From: Pseudomonadota bacterium
GTDB lineage: Bacteria > Myxococcota_A > Polyangia > Polyangiales > Polyangiaceae
DNA length: 64,000 nucleotides
NCBI GenBank assembly: GCA_023431345.1
Contig: JAEYWK010000201.1
Location: 89,310 to 153,309, forward strand
Reading direction: 5' to 3'
The notes under the pieces were generated by a model that had not been told where the DNA came from, made no database searches, and worked only from the letters and a program-made list of their open reading frames with translations. Shown here in pieces: positions 9,204 through 18,072 of the stretch (positions within the stretch are counted from its first letter, which is position 1; each line of letters opens with the position of its first letter). The translations under genes and the position numbers were made by a program.

Positions 9204-9222
9204 ATGTGGCATTTTGCCACAT
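9204..9222. promoter_or_regulatory. Perfect 7-bp inverted repeat, operator-like
   Basis: ATGTGGC and GCCACAT flank a five-base ATTTT spacer, making a 19-bp dyad between two divergent starts (esterase at 9107, monooxygenase at 9349). The shape fits a dimeric-repressor operator such as those of TetR or MarR families, but no regulator gene is adjacent, and no promoter elements could be confirmed. Confidence 0.35.
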
Positions 9223-9348
9223 CGCTACAACCCGTCATCTGGCGTGGTGAACCGAGCGCTCGCAGCGCTCGATCGCCTTCCCACTGCCAACGTATGCCAG
9301 AGGCGGGGACTTGCGACAAGCCCCCGGGCGTGCCGCAGTGTTCGCGGC

Positions 9349-10836
9349 ATGACCCATCATGCTGTGTTGATAGCTGGCGCTGGTCCGACCGGGTTGATGC
9401 TCGCCGCTGAGCTTGCGCTGGCGAAGGTCGATGTGGCCATCGTCGAGCGGCGCGAAACCCAAGAGCTCACGGGCACGCGCGCAGGTGGCCTTCATTCGCG
9501 CAGCCTCGAGGTGCTCGAGCAGCGCGGCGTCGCCGAGCGCTTCCTCTCGCAGGGCAAGGTGATGCAGGTCGCGGGCTACGCGATGATCCCGCTCGACATC
9601 AGCGACTTTCCGGTTCGACACAACTATGGCCTCGCGCTCTCCCAGAATCACATCGAGCGCCTGCTCGCGGGTTGGGTGGAAGAGCTCGCGGTTCCGATCT
9701 ATCGCGGGCGCGAAGTAGCGGGCTTCGAGCAGGACACTCGCGGCGTGACGGTGAGCCTCTCGGACGGCGCTACGCGGCGAGTCCAATACCTCGTCGGCTG
9801 CGACGGGGGGCGCAGCACGGTTCGCAAGCGCGCGGGCATCGCCTTTCCCGGCGCCGAGGCCTCCGTGAGCTACCTGATCGCCGAGGCCGAGATGAAGGAG
9901 GAGCCCGTCTGGGGCTTTCGGCAGGGGGACCGAGGCATCAGCGGCATCGGAAGGCAGGGAGACGGAGAGCGCGTGCGCGTGGTGCTCGTCGAGCCGCGCG
10001 TCATGTCGGGCGAGCCGACGCTTCCCGAGCTGCAGGCAGCGCTCACAGCCCTTTACGGTCGCGACTTCGGCGTCCACGACGTGACCTGGCTGTCGCGCTT
10101 CAGCGATATGGCGCGCCAGGCAGAGACCTATCGGGAGCGACGGGTGCTGCTCGCGGGCGACGCCGCGCACGTGCATTCGCCCGCGGGAGGCCAGGGCCTG
10201 AATACGGGCCTGCAAGACGCCGTGAACCTGGGCTGGAAGCTGGCGCAAGTGGTGCACGGCGCGTCTGCCGACAGCTTGCTCGACACCTACCAAACGGAGC
10301 GACATCCGGTCGCCGCGCGCGTGCTGAAGAACACGCTCGCTCAAACCGCGCTCGGTCGCGGCGACGAGCGCACCCGTGCCCTGCACGAGAAGATGTCCGA
10401 GCTGCTCCAGCTCGACGAGCCGCGCAAGCGCTACGGTGCCATGATGTCGGGCCTCGACATCCACTACGACCTGGGCGCCGGGCATCCGCTCTTGGGCCGC
10501 CGCATGCCCGATCTCGAGGTGAGCACCGAAGCTGGCCTCCGCCGCGTCTACACGCTGCTCCACGCCGCCCGTCCCGTGCTGCTGAACCTGGGCGATCCCG
10601 ACTCCGTCGACATCTCCCCCTGGGCCGCTCGCGTGCGCTGGCTCAACGCTCGCTACGACGGCCCCTGGCAGCTGCCGGTGCTCGGCAGCGTCGAGGCGCC
10701 CGGCGCCGTCCTGATCCGCCCCGACGGCCACGTCGCCTGGGTCGGCGACGGCAGCGACGACGGCCTCCGCGCCGCGCTCGAGAGCTGGTTTGGAGCGCCC
10801 GACGCCTCGCTACCACGCACCGCCGCAGCGACGTGA
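9349..10836 (+). CDS. FAD-dependent aromatic-type monooxygenase
   Basis: 495 residues of the PheA/TfdB FAD-binding hydroxylase family. Visible motifs: the Rossmann fingerprint IAGAGPTGLMLAAEL at residues 6-20 with an acidic VAIVERR strand end, the DG motif CDGGRSTVRKRAGI (about 155), and the FAD-ribityl motif GDAAHVHSPAGGQGLNTGLQD (about 265). A C-terminal thioredoxin-like extension (about 385-495) is present, as in full-length phenol-hydroxylase-type and rifampicin-monooxygenase-type enzymes. These use NAD(P)H and O2 to hydroxylate aromatic compounds; the substrate is not predictable here. The ATG at 9349 is preferred to the frame's first ATG at 9172 because the flavin fingerprint then begins near the N-terminus. 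The alpha/beta hydrolase lipoprotein gene follows 27 bases later. Confidence 0.88.
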   Translation: MTHHAVLIAGAGPTGLMLAAELALAKVDVAIVERRETQELTGTRAGGLHSRSLEVLEQRGVAERFLSQGKVMQVAGYAMIPLDISDFPVRHNYGLALSQNHIERLLAGWVEELAVPIYRGREVAGFEQDTRGVTVSLSDGATRRVQYLVGCDGGRSTVRKRAGIAFPGAEASVSYLIAEAEMKEEPVWGFRQGDRGISGIGRQGDGERVRVVLVEPRVMSGEPTLPELQAALTALYGRDFGVHDVTWLSRFSDMARQAETYRERRVLLAGDAAHVHSPAGGQGLNTGLQDAVNLGWKLAQVVHGASADSLLDTYQTERHPVAARVLKNTLAQTALGRGDERTRALHEKMSELLQLDEPRKRYGAMMSGLDIHYDLGAGHPLLGRRMPDLEVSTEAGLRRVYTLLHAARPVLLNLGDPDSVDISPWAARVRWLNARYDGPWQLPVLGSVEAPGAVLIRPDGHVAWVGDGSDDGLRAALESWFGAPDASLPRTAAAT

Positions 10837-10863
10837 TGGTGCAGCTCTTGCACGCCTGCGAGC

Positions 10864-11637
10864 ATGCGCGGCGTTGGCATCTCACTGCTCTGCTTCGCCT
10901 GCAACAACGGTGGTCTGGCAGCCACGCCGCCCGCCCCGGCCCCGCGAGAAGCGGCGAGCGTCTCCGCCTCGTCGAGCGCGGCGCGCGACGAGGGGCCTAT
11001 CCGCATGGAGCAGCTGAAGTCAGACGAGGGACCTGCGATGTTCGTCATGCGTGGCGGGCCACGCGGTCCCGGACGACTGGTGTTCTTGCACGGCATGTGC
11101 GGACACGGCTTGGGCTACGCGCAGTCGTTTCAATTCAGCGCCGCGCGCGTCGGCACCCTGATCGCGCCGCAGGGTGACGTGAGCTGCGGGGGCGTTTGGT
11201 CGAAATGGTCGGGCGACGTGACAGAGCTCGACCGGCGCATCGTCGCCGCGTTTCGTGCGCTCGGGCACGCCGAGCCCATCGACGACGTGCTGGTCGCGGG
11301 CATGTCACAGGGAGCAACGCGCGCGGTGGACCTGGTGCGGCGCTTTCCCGAGCGCTACACCCGGCTCATCGCGATGGCCGCGCCCACCTCGATCGCTGCC
11401 GGACAGCTCAAGGGCTTGCGCGGCGCCGTCATGATGGCAGGCGAGCGGGATCGCCGCGATCTGATGCGCCAAAGCGAACGCGCGCTGCAGTATGCAGGCG
11501 TTCCCGTGAAGTTCTTGCTGATCCCCGAGGCCACCCACGGCGCGATGGGGCCGACGCCCGAACGGACGATGGGGGAGGCGTTCGACTTCCTGCGCGCGAG
11601 CTCGAAACCGTCCCCTAGCGCCGCCGACGCGCACTGA
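10864..11637 (+). CDS. Alpha/beta-hydrolase lipoprotein
   Basis: 257 residues. A short signal (MRGVGISLLCFAC) ends in a probable lipobox Cys, followed by an Ala/Ser/Pro linker and an alpha/beta-hydrolase fold. Seen: oxyanion segment LVFLHGMCGHG, nucleophile elbow VAGMSQGATRA (Ser in GxSxG), candidate acid GERDRRDL and catalytic His in PEATHGAMG. The compact size and periplasmic/outer-membrane location suggest an esterase or carboxylesterase; no substrate can be assigned. It lies 27 bases after the monooxygenase on the same strand, so the two may be cotranscribed. It shares its general design (lipoprotein plus hydrolase with GxSxG) with the gene at 15749-16678, but the two are only distantly alike. 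Confidence 0.78.
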   Translation: MRGVGISLLCFACNNGGLAATPPAPAPREAASVSASSSAARDEGPIRMEQLKSDEGPAMFVMRGGPRGPGRLVFLHGMCGHGLGYAQSFQFSAARVGTLIAPQGDVSCGGVWSKWSGDVTELDRRIVAAFRALGHAEPIDDVLVAGMSQGATRAVDLVRRFPERYTRLIAMAAPTSIAAGQLKGLRGAVMMAGERDRRDLMRQSERALQYAGVPVKFLLIPEATHGAMGPTPERTMGEAFDFLRASSKPSPSAADAH

Positions 11638-11732
11638 TCAGCCCACGAACCGTCGCGTCCGCGCAATTCTGCCACGGCTTGCCACGATAACTTCGTTCTC
11701 ATGGAGCGCCGCCGTTCGAGTATGAGTCCGGA

Positions 11733-14141
11733 GTGAAGTTCATTTACGACACCGGCATCAGGCGCAAGCTCTTCCACAACGTTCGACTCTGCGGGAGCTG
11801 GGACGCGCAGGGGCGGCCGAGCGACGAGTGGTCCGAGTGCCTGATGACGGAGAAGGTGGGCGCCGACGGCGCGCGCGTCTTCGAAGCCGAGGTCGAGCTC
11901 GACGCCGCGCACGAGGGCGCACAGCTCCGCTGGAGCGTCTTGGTCGATGGCGGCCTCGGTCTCGACCGCGAGGGCATCGTGACCGAGCAGCAGGGCTTGG
12001 GACATGCAGCGCTCCACCGGGACTTCGTGTTCTCCGGTAAGAGCGAGCAGACCGAGCGCTACTACCTCACCCACGTTCGTCGCCTCGGCGCACGCAAGGT
12101 GCTCTCGGCCTCGGGCGAAGCGGGCCTGCGCTTCGCGGTCTGGGCTCCCAACGCGCAGGCCGTCGAGGTCGTTTTCGCCTTACCGCAGCACGGCTACGTC
12201 GCCGACGACGGCAGCGGCATCGACCCGCAGCGACCGGTGATCGCGCTCGAGCGGGACGCGGACGGGGTTTGGTCAGCGGATCCGCAGCGGAGGCCCGAGC
12301 TGTCACGCTTCGCCGACTTCGTCGGCGCCCCCTACATGTATCGCATTCGCCGCGAAGACGGCAGCATCGCCTACCGCACCGATCTGCACTCGCGAAGCCA
12401 AGCCGGTAGCGGCGACTTCAACCCCGGCGGCAAGCCGTTCGTGGGAGCCGCCGCCGAGCTCGACGGCGTCGTCAGCTGCTCGGTGGTGGTGGACACGGAC
12501 ATGGTGCAGCGTGACCTGGCCGCCGCCCCTGGGCCCAGCAACGCCGTCTCCGAAGAGGAATTCTGGCGAGACGAGCTCAGCCACGGCACCCCCTTCCCGC
12601 ACCGCATCGAAGACATGGTGATCTACGAGCTGCACATCGGCTCGCTCGGGTTCGGCCAAGAGAGGCCGGGCAACCTCGACGACGCGATGGCGCTGCTCGA
12701 CTACCTCTCCGCGCTGGGAGTCAACGCGATCGAGCTGTTGCCCATCGCGGAGGCGAGCGGCACCCGCACCTGGGGCTACGGGAACTCGCACCATTTCGCG
12801 ATCGAGTCGAGCGCGGGCGGCCGCGACAAGTTCCGGCATTTCGTGCGGGCTTGCCATCGACGCGGCATGGCCGTCATCGTCGACGTGGTCTACAACCACT
12901 ACGTGCCGAACGGGGAGCGCGCGCAGTGGCTCTACGACTCGCCGCTGCACGAGCACAACATCTATTATTGGTACGAGGGCGAGCCGAGCCGATACCCGAG
13001 CCCTGACGGCGGGTACCTCGACAACCTCTCCACCGGTTACGCGCCGCGCTTTCACGAAGAGATGGTGCGGAAGCTCTTCATCAGCAGCGCCGCCGCCCTC
13101 GTCACCGACTTCCACGTCGATGGCTTTCGCGTCGATCAGACGACCTCGATCCACGCCTACAACGTCGTCCACGCGGATGGGACGCCGGCCGGCTCCGCCA
13201 ACGCGGAAGGAGCGAAATTCCTTCGTGAGCTGAGCCGCACCCTCCGCCTGATCAAGCCGACGACGATCCTCACCTGCGAAGATCACTCGGAGTGGTCCCT
13301 CGTGACGGAGCACCCCGACGGCGCCGGCCTGGGCTTCGACGCCAGCTGGTATTCCGGCTTCTATCACAACCTGATCGGCGATACGGGTCGCGGCGAAGAG
13401 TGCGCGAACCTGCTGCGCACCGCTGGCATGGGCGGCAGCGGGGCTCTGGCGCTCGACCGCTTCGCGCATTGCCTGATTTCGAGCCGCCGCAACACGGTCG
13501 TGTATCACGAGTCGCACGATGAGGCCGGCAACTCCGAGCACTCCGGGCGCACCTTGATGGTCGCGGTAGCGGCGGGCGCGGGCCAAGCGCCGCCGCAAGG
13601 TGAGCTGCGCCGCATCGCCGAGGCGCGCTGCCGCGTGGTCGCGGGCATCACGTTGCTCTCGGCCGGCACGCCCATGTTCTTGATGGGCGAGGAGATCGGC
13701 GCTTGCAAGGCCTTCACCTATGACGGCTTCCTGGAAAATCGTGAAGACTTGCTGGGTGAACGCGAGGGCGCCGGTCGCTACCTGTTTCGGTTCTACGCCG
13801 ACATGATTCGTCTGCGGCGCCGCCACCGCGCTCTCTCGACCACCAACATCGAGCTGATGAACGTGCACAACGCCGACCGCGTGCTCGCGTTCCACCGCTG
13901 GCGAGGGCCCGAGCACTACTTGGTCGTCGCTACCTTGAGCGACGCGGGCTACCCCGACGGATACACCATCCGGGTCCCGCCCGACGCCCAGGGTCGCTGG
14001 CGCCAAATCTTCACGAGCGACGCTCGCGTCTACGGAGGAGACGGGATCTCGAACGAAAGCGAGCTATCCGCCTCGTCGGAGCAGCTGAGCGTGAGGATGC
14101 CTGCCCGCGGGTTCATCGTGCTGCGGCATACTCCCGGCTAG
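11733..14141 (+). CDS. GH13 alpha-glucan branching-type enzyme with CBM48
   Basis: 802 residues. An unusual N-terminal beta domain (1-95) precedes a CBM48-like domain (FAVWAPNAQAVEVVF, about 125-230) and a GH13 barrel starting VIYELHIGSLGF. Catalytic blocks: DVVYNHY, nucleophile Asp in DGFRVDQTTS, acid Glu in ILTCEDHS, and the transition-state pair in YHESHDEAGN; a C-terminal beta domain follows. CBM48 plus these motifs fits 1,4-alpha-glucan branching enzymes (GlgB) and related glycosyltransferases that act on glycogen, which suits the trehalose/glycogen genes at 20-30 kb. The divergent N-terminus and motif residues mean another GH13 activity is possible, so no symbol is given. Start is a GTG at 11733; no strong ribosome-binding site was seen. 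A T-run follows the stop but without a convincing stem. Confidence 0.83.
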   Translation: MKFIYDTGIRRKLFHNVRLCGSWDAQGRPSDEWSECLMTEKVGADGARVFEAEVELDAAHEGAQLRWSVLVDGGLGLDREGIVTEQQGLGHAALHRDFVFSGKSEQTERYYLTHVRRLGARKVLSASGEAGLRFAVWAPNAQAVEVVFALPQHGYVADDGSGIDPQRPVIALERDADGVWSADPQRRPELSRFADFVGAPYMYRIRREDGSIAYRTDLHSRSQAGSGDFNPGGKPFVGAAAELDGVVSCSVVVDTDMVQRDLAAAPGPSNAVSEEEFWRDELSHGTPFPHRIEDMVIYELHIGSLGFGQERPGNLDDAMALLDYLSALGVNAIELLPIAEASGTRTWGYGNSHHFAIESSAGGRDKFRHFVRACHRRGMAVIVDVVYNHYVPNGERAQWLYDSPLHEHNIYYWYEGEPSRYPSPDGGYLDNLSTGYAPRFHEEMVRKLFISSAAALVTDFHVDGFRVDQTTSIHAYNVVHADGTPAGSANAEGAKFLRELSRTLRLIKPTTILTCEDHSEWSLVTEHPDGAGLGFDASWYSGFYHNLIGDTGRGEECANLLRTAGMGGSGALALDRFAHCLISSRRNTVVYHESHDEAGNSEHSGRTLMVAVAAGAGQAPPQGELRRIAEARCRVVAGITLLSAGTPMFLMGEEIGACKAFTYDGFLENREDLLGEREGAGRYLFRFYADMIRLRRRHRALSTTNIELMNVHNADRVLAFHRWRGPEHYLVVATLSDAGYPDGYTIRVPPDAQGRWRQIFTSDARVYGGDGISNESELSASSEQLSVRMPARGFIVLRHTPG

Positions 14142-14235
14142 CTCGTTTTTTTCTCTGCTGCGCCGTGCTCGCACCACCTACGGAAGCCCACAGCCTGCTA
14201 CCAGGGCAGCTCGTCGTCTGACCGCGCTGAGGAGC

Positions 14236-14703
14236 TCAGCGCGGTGCGGGGAGGTGCCAGAGCGGAGCCGGGCTCGGGGCAAAGACGCTGGGCAGCGGCA
14301 CGAGACTGGTGAGCCCGCGCTCGAACTCGTCCGGATCGGCCAGGATGCGCACGCAGTCGCGGAATTTGCCAGCAAAGTTCCGAGCGGCAGGGCTGATGCC
14401 CTCGGCCCAGGTCAAGAATACGAGGGCCGCGAACTTGGAGCGGTCGGCCTCGATGAGCCGCTGAAAGCGCAGCCGGGCGCTCAGATCGTATTGGGTCAAG
14501 GCGCTCGCGTCACCGAAGTACGCGACGGTCGTCACGTCCTTCACCAGCGCTTCGAGGTCACGAACGAAGGTGCTCCCGAGCTCCGCCGAGAGCGCGCCCA
14601 CGAAACGCGCATAAAGGACCCGCGGCGCCATCCAGCCATACGAGATCGCGCCATTTTTGTCCTCGACCATGCGCAGCCGGGACGGGTTGAAGAGCTCCTG
14701 CAT
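14236..14703 (-). CDS. Hypothetical protein, possible STAS/SpoIIAA-like fold
   Basis: 155 residues, not recognised. Amino-acid use is balanced and looks like a real protein: a short strand-rich start (SRLRMVEDKNGAISYGWM), then VLYARFVGALSAELG, VTTVAYFGDASAL and FAALVFLTWAEGIS, an alternating strand-helix pattern with an acidic turn after a central strand that recalls small STAS or SpoIIAA-like domains. That fold call is a guess from pattern only. Start ATG at 14703, 73 bases from the divergent zinc-ribbon gene, so the two may share a promoter region. No signal peptide or membrane segment. Confidence 0.6.
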   Translation of the reverse strand: MQELFNPSRLRMVEDKNGAISYGWMAPRVLYARFVGALSAELGSTFVRDLEALVKDVTTVAYFGDASALTQYDLSARLRFQRLIEADRSKFAALVFLTWAEGISPAARNFAGKFRDCVRILADPDEFERGLTSLVPLPSVFAPSPAPLWHLPAPR

Positions 14704-14776
14704 CGCTCAATTGAACGGAGAACGCGCGCCGCGCTTGAGACGCTCTGCCATAGTATGCTGACGTAAGCAGGCCTCG

Positions 14777-15334
14777 ATGCGTCACTACCCCGCCTACTGC
14801 ACCGACTGTAAGAGACTGTGGCTGGTCGCAACGGCAGGCGCGCCGTCCGCGAGCCCCGAGTGCCCGCGCTGTCACGACCTCGGTCGAATCGTTCCCGGCG
14901 CGTACTACTCGGATCCTGCGAGCCTCGTCTTCGTCGCGCTCGAAGCCGCCGTCGAGACGAGCCACATGACGCCGCGCCAGCTCGGTCAGCTCGGCTCAGA
15001 GCTCGAGCAAGCCCTGCCGTCGCCCACCGAAGCGGAGATCGACGATGCGTTCGGGCGGATGCTGGGCAAGCTGGGCTTGGATTCGGACTTCAAGGTCAGC
15101 ATTGGCAAGCGCGTCGCCATGCGCATGGTCGTGACGATCGCGAGCACGCGATCGCAGCCCGTGATCCGCGAATCGGGCGTGATGCGCCTGCCACAGACCA
15201 TCGCTGGCTTGTTCGACAAGATCGCGGCGCCGGTCAAGGTCGAGCGTGCGGCGCCTGCTCCAGCGCTCCACGCTAGCAACGAGACCGTCGAAGATGACGT
15301 CGGCGCGAGCCGAGGCGACGCTAGCCAACGCTGA
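14777..15334 (+). CDS. Zinc-ribbon protein of unknown function (paralogue B)
   Basis: 185 residues. N-terminal YCTDC and CPRC pairs make a predicted zinc ribbon, followed by R-I-V-P-G-A-Y-Y-S-D and a helical region. The same arrangement occurs in the protein at 7169-7639, so this window carries two members of one family about 7 kb apart and on opposite strands. The C-terminal third (PVIRESGVM...ASRGDASQR) is longer than in paralogue A and polar, probably disordered. The function is unknown; zinc ribbons of this size can bind nucleic acid or protein partners. Start ATG at 14777 places the first Cys at residue 8. Confidence 0.72.
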   Translation: MRHYPAYCTDCKRLWLVATAGAPSASPECPRCHDLGRIVPGAYYSDPASLVFVALEAAVETSHMTPRQLGQLGSELEQALPSPTEAEIDDAFGRMLGKLGLDSDFKVSIGKRVAMRMVVTIASTRSQPVIRESGVMRLPQTIAGLFDKIAAPVKVERAAPAPALHASNETVEDDVGASRGDASQR

Positions 15335-15432
15335 GGCGCGTCGGTACGCTGCGCGGCTCGCGGCCGTCGACAGCGGCCCACATGACGTCGCGGCGCCCTG
15401 AGCGCGCGCCAGCTCGCGGATCTATCGAAACC

Positions 15433-15618
15433 TCAAGGCAGATAGCTCTGAGGCAGGTTCTGCGAGCTCCGAGGAGCTGGCGATTCGTAGCTCGCCAGCC
15501 AGTCGATGATGAGCTCGGTCGCCTGCTCGAGCCCGAGGCCACGCTCACGTGCGACGAACGCTGCAAAGTCGGTAGGCGGGTCGCTGAAGCGCTCCGCCGG
15601 GAGAGCACGGGAAGTCAT
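15433..15618 (-). CDS. Small hypothetical protein
   Basis: 61 residues with ordinary composition (FVARERGLGLEQATELIIDWLASYE is a plausible amphipathic helix) rather than the Arg/Pro/Ala-rich bias of chance frames in this GC-rich DNA. No family is recognised and no clear ribosome-binding site precedes the ATG at 15618. It would fill most of the otherwise empty 15335-15748 interval. It could be a remnant of a longer gene. Confidence 0.4.
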   Translation of the reverse strand: MTSRALPAERFSDPPTDFAAFVARERGLGLEQATELIIDWLASYESPAPRSSQNLPQSYLP

Positions 15619-15748
15619 GGCCGGAGCCAGAGCAAGAACCGTGCAAGCCTCAAAAGCGCGCTGGTTTCGTGCCAGAGCGTGCCAGCGACCGAGGCTAAAC
15701 GCGACGACACGACACGGCTGCCTCGGGCTGACGTTGCCGAGCCGCGCA

Positions 15749-16678
15749 TCACCCGCCGCCGCGAACCGCTGGGCGCTCGAGCACCGAGCGCCAAAGTGGG
15801 TCGTCCTGAACCAACCAAAGCAGGCGCTCCGAAACGGCGGCCATCACGGGGCCGAGCGGCGTATGACCAGCTCCGCCTGCGTGCTCGACGTGGACCCGCA
15901 CGCCCGAGCGCCCGACGGCGGTGGCAGAGCCTTCGGCCTTACTAGCGCAATCGCGGGTGCCGCACGCCCAGAGGATCGCAGCGCCGCCGCGCTGGGAGAA
16001 GCTTCGACCGAGCGCGACGTTCCACAGCACGAATCCCTCGATCAAGACCACGTACGGGAACTGCTTGGCGCGCTCGGCGATCATCAGCGAGCCCATGCTC
16101 GCGCCTTGCGAGAAGCCAGCGTAGATACCCGACCCGGCGGCAATGCGCGGGTAACGCTCGCGCGCCGCCGCCAGAGCGCGGTCCAGCTCTTCCGCGAGGG
16201 CGTGGTGTTGCTTGAAATAATACGAGCCCTCCCCCATTCGAGTGCCACGCAGGCACAGCACGAACGCGCGGTCGCCCACCAGGCGCCGCCAGTATTCGCA
16301 CTCCCACTCGGGAGCGCCGCCCGCGCCGTGCGCCGCCGCGACGAGCGGGCGTTCGTCGTCCCCCCCAGGCACGCGCAGCAGCGCTGGCAAGTACCCAGGA
16401 ACCTCCAGCTCCACCAGCGAGGCCGCTTCGGCCCGCGACGCCGTCTCGGGGCCTGGCCGAGGCGACGCATCAGCCCGCGACGCCTTGGCCCGCGATGCAG
16501 CTGTCGGGGCTTCGGCCGTCCCCTCGACGCCGCTTACCGCGTCGGCCCCAAGCGGCGAAGCATCGGAGGCGACGCGCGGCGCGCACCCGGCGTTCAGCGC
16601 GGCGCTCAGGCACGCGAGCGCGATCACGGCTCGTGCGCCATCACGCCAGTACCGCGCGCCGGCGCACCGGCGCCTCAT
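15749..16678 (-). CDS. Secreted alpha/beta-hydrolase lipoprotein
   Basis: 309 residues. A basic start and hydrophobic stretch AVIALACLSAALNAGC end in a lipobox (A-G-C). A Ser/Ala/Glu-rich linker follows (to about 85), then an alpha/beta-hydrolase domain: VAAAHGAGGAPEWEC (oxyanion segment), IYAGFSQGASMGSLM (nucleophile Ser in GFSQG), an acid candidate in WACGTRDC, and a His in GGAGHTPLGP. The paired Cys residues near ECEYW/FVLCLRG and ACGTRDCAS suggest disulfides, consistent with export. Resembles dienelactone-hydrolase/phospholipase-type secreted esterases; substrate unknown. The ATG at 16678 was preferred to the longer frame because it gives a clean signal peptide. The 210 bases between it and the divergent hemerythrin gene contain no recognisable feature. 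Confidence 0.76.
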   Translation of the reverse strand: MRRRCAGARYWRDGARAVIALACLSAALNAGCAPRVASDASPLGADAVSGVEGTAEAPTAASRAKASRADASPRPGPETASRAEAASLVELEVPGYLPALLRVPGGDDERPLVAAAHGAGGAPEWECEYWRRLVGDRAFVLCLRGTRMGEGSYYFKQHHALAEELDRALAAARERYPRIAAGSGIYAGFSQGASMGSLMIAERAKQFPYVVLIEGFVLWNVALGRSFSQRGGAAILWACGTRDCASKAEGSATAVGRSGVRVHVEHAGGAGHTPLGPVMAAVSERLLWLVQDDPLWRSVLERPAVRGGG

Positions 16679-16888
16679 ACCGCCGCTCGCGTGAGCCTCG
16701 CCCATACCGGCCTTCAAGCAGGACGTATACCAGCCCACGCCGAGTGTGTGGTCCCTCGAAATCGTCGCGGAACGCCGCAACTGAGCCGGCTCGCCCCGGG
16801 TAGACCCAGGTGATGACGAGCGCAAGGCGGCGGATGAGGCCCCAGGGGCTCGCGGCTTCTTGGCACATGGATTGCTCAACGTTGCGAC

Positions 16889-17446
16889 ATGAAAGCCACG
16901 GACCTACTCGAGCAGCAGCACCGCGAAATTTCCAAGCTATTCAAGGCCATCGAGTCAGCCAGCGACGCGGCCGACAAGAAGGCCTTCTTCCTCGAGCTAG
17001 CGTCGACCTTGGTCGCGCACGACGGCATCGAACGTGAGGTCTTTTACCCCGCTTGCGAAGAGGTGATGGGCCTCGATGACGAGCTCGGAGAGGCCCTCGT
17101 GGAGCACGGCGTGATCGAGTTCTGCCTGTATCAAGCCAACGAAGCGCTCGGCAAGGCTGACTTCGATTTCAAGTGCAAGGTGCTTCAGGAAATCGTCGAG
17201 CACCACGTCGAGGAAGAAGAGGAAGAGTTTCTGCCCAAGGCCGAGAAGGCGCTCGGCGCCGACACGCTCGAGTCGCTCGCGGAGGAGATGGAAGAAGCCT
17301 TCGAAGACGCGAAGGCCGGCGATTTCCGGCTGCCGCTCTACGACAACTTGCGGCAGGTCTTCGCGGGCGCCATCAAGCCCGAGGCCCAGAGCGAGCCTGC
17401 GCCGAAGAAGGGCCCCCCCGCGGGTAAGAGCCGGAAATCGGCGTGA
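16889..17446 (+). CDS. Hemerythrin HHE-domain protein
   Basis: 185 residues. A four-helix hemerythrin-like domain (1-150) with the expected di-iron ligands: His11 (LLEQQHREI), His44 and Glu48 (VAHDGIE), His73 (VEHGVIEF), and His105/106 with Glu109/110 in EHHVEEEEEEF. The tail is lysine/proline-rich and probably disordered. HHE proteins bind a di-iron centre that can carry O2 or sense or detoxify NO and reactive oxygen; which applies here is not visible. The stop codon overlaps the ATG of the PAP2 gene by one base (TGATG), which indicates translational coupling and a shared transcript. Confidence 0.88.
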   Translation: MKATDLLEQQHREISKLFKAIESASDAADKKAFFLELASTLVAHDGIEREVFYPACEEVMGLDDELGEALVEHGVIEFCLYQANEALGKADFDFKCKVLQEIVEHHVEEEEEEFLPKAEKALGADTLESLAEEMEEAFEDAKAGDFRLPLYDNLRQVFAGAIKPEAQSEPAPKKGPPAGKSRKSA

Positions 17447-18069
17447 TGACCGCGCTGCGTCTGCCTCCCGGCGTGCTGCTGGCAACCGCAGGGCTGTCGG
17501 CGCTCGGCTTCGGTTTGATCGCTCGCGCCATAGCGCGAGGCCAGCTCGCGCGGCTGGATGCGCGCGCCGAGCGAAGGCTGGGGCGGCAGACGCCCCCCAA
17601 AGCCTTGGAGCTGGCCGCGGTGGCGACGACGCCGACCGGGAAATGGTGGGCACACCTTCCCGCATCCCTCGCCAGTGCCTCGCGCCTCTATCGTCAGGGC
17701 AGGGTCGAGGGGGCGGCCGCGCTCGTCGCGTCGTCCGTCGGCGCCGCCGTGCTGACGCGGCTGCTCGATCGGTGGTTCGAGCGGCGCGGCCCTCGTCCTC
17801 GCCGCGGCCACGTCTCGCATCACAGCTTCCCGAGCGGCCACGCGCTGCAGTCTTCGGCCGTCGCCGTCACTACGGGCTACGTGCTGCTGCGAGAACGCCT
17901 GGCGCCGCGCTGGCTCCCCGGGTCGCTCGGCGCGCTGCCGCTCGCCGCTGGCGCCGGTAAGCTGCTGCTGGCTCGGCACTGGAGCAGCGACGTCCTCGCC
18001 GGGTATTGCGCGGGAGTTGCCTGGGGCTCTGCCTGCGCCGGACTCTACGAGCTGTCGGTGAGCCGATGA
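17446..18069 (+). CDS. PAP2 superfamily membrane phosphatase
   Basis: 207 residues with several hydrophobic helices. The three PAP2 active-site motifs are recognisable: RWFERRGPRPR (motif 1, K/R-x6-RP), SFPSGHALQ (motif 2, PSGH) and ARHWSSDVLAGY (motif 3, with catalytic His and Asp). The enzyme dephosphorylates lipid phosphates such as phosphatidate or undecaprenyl pyrophosphate at the membrane. A GTG three bases upstream (17443) is an alternative start; the ATG at 17446 overlaps the hemerythrin stop. It ends three bases before the convergent VTT gene. Confidence 0.85.
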   Translation: MTALRLPPGVLLATAGLSALGFGLIARAIARGQLARLDARAERRLGRQTPPKALELAAVATTPTGKWWAHLPASLASASRLYRQGRVEGAAALVASSVGAAVLTRLLDRWFERRGPRPRRGHVSHHSFPSGHALQSSAVAVTTGYVLLRERLAPRWLPGSLGALPLAAGAGKLLLARHWSSDVLAGYCAGVAWGSACAGLYELSVSR

Positions 18070-18072
18070 GCC

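Noticed and set aside
9204..9222. Sigma-54 promoter (TGGCA...TTTGC)
   Set aside because: The distance between the GG and GC elements is too short for a -24/-12 promoter; the symmetry is better explained as an operator.
12303..14006. 567-residue open frame antisense to the GH13 gene
   Set aside because: Shadow frame; the plus strand has full catalytic motifs.
14139..14160. Intrinsic terminator after the GH13 gene
   Set aside because: There is a run of seven T, but no convincing GC-rich stem immediately before it.
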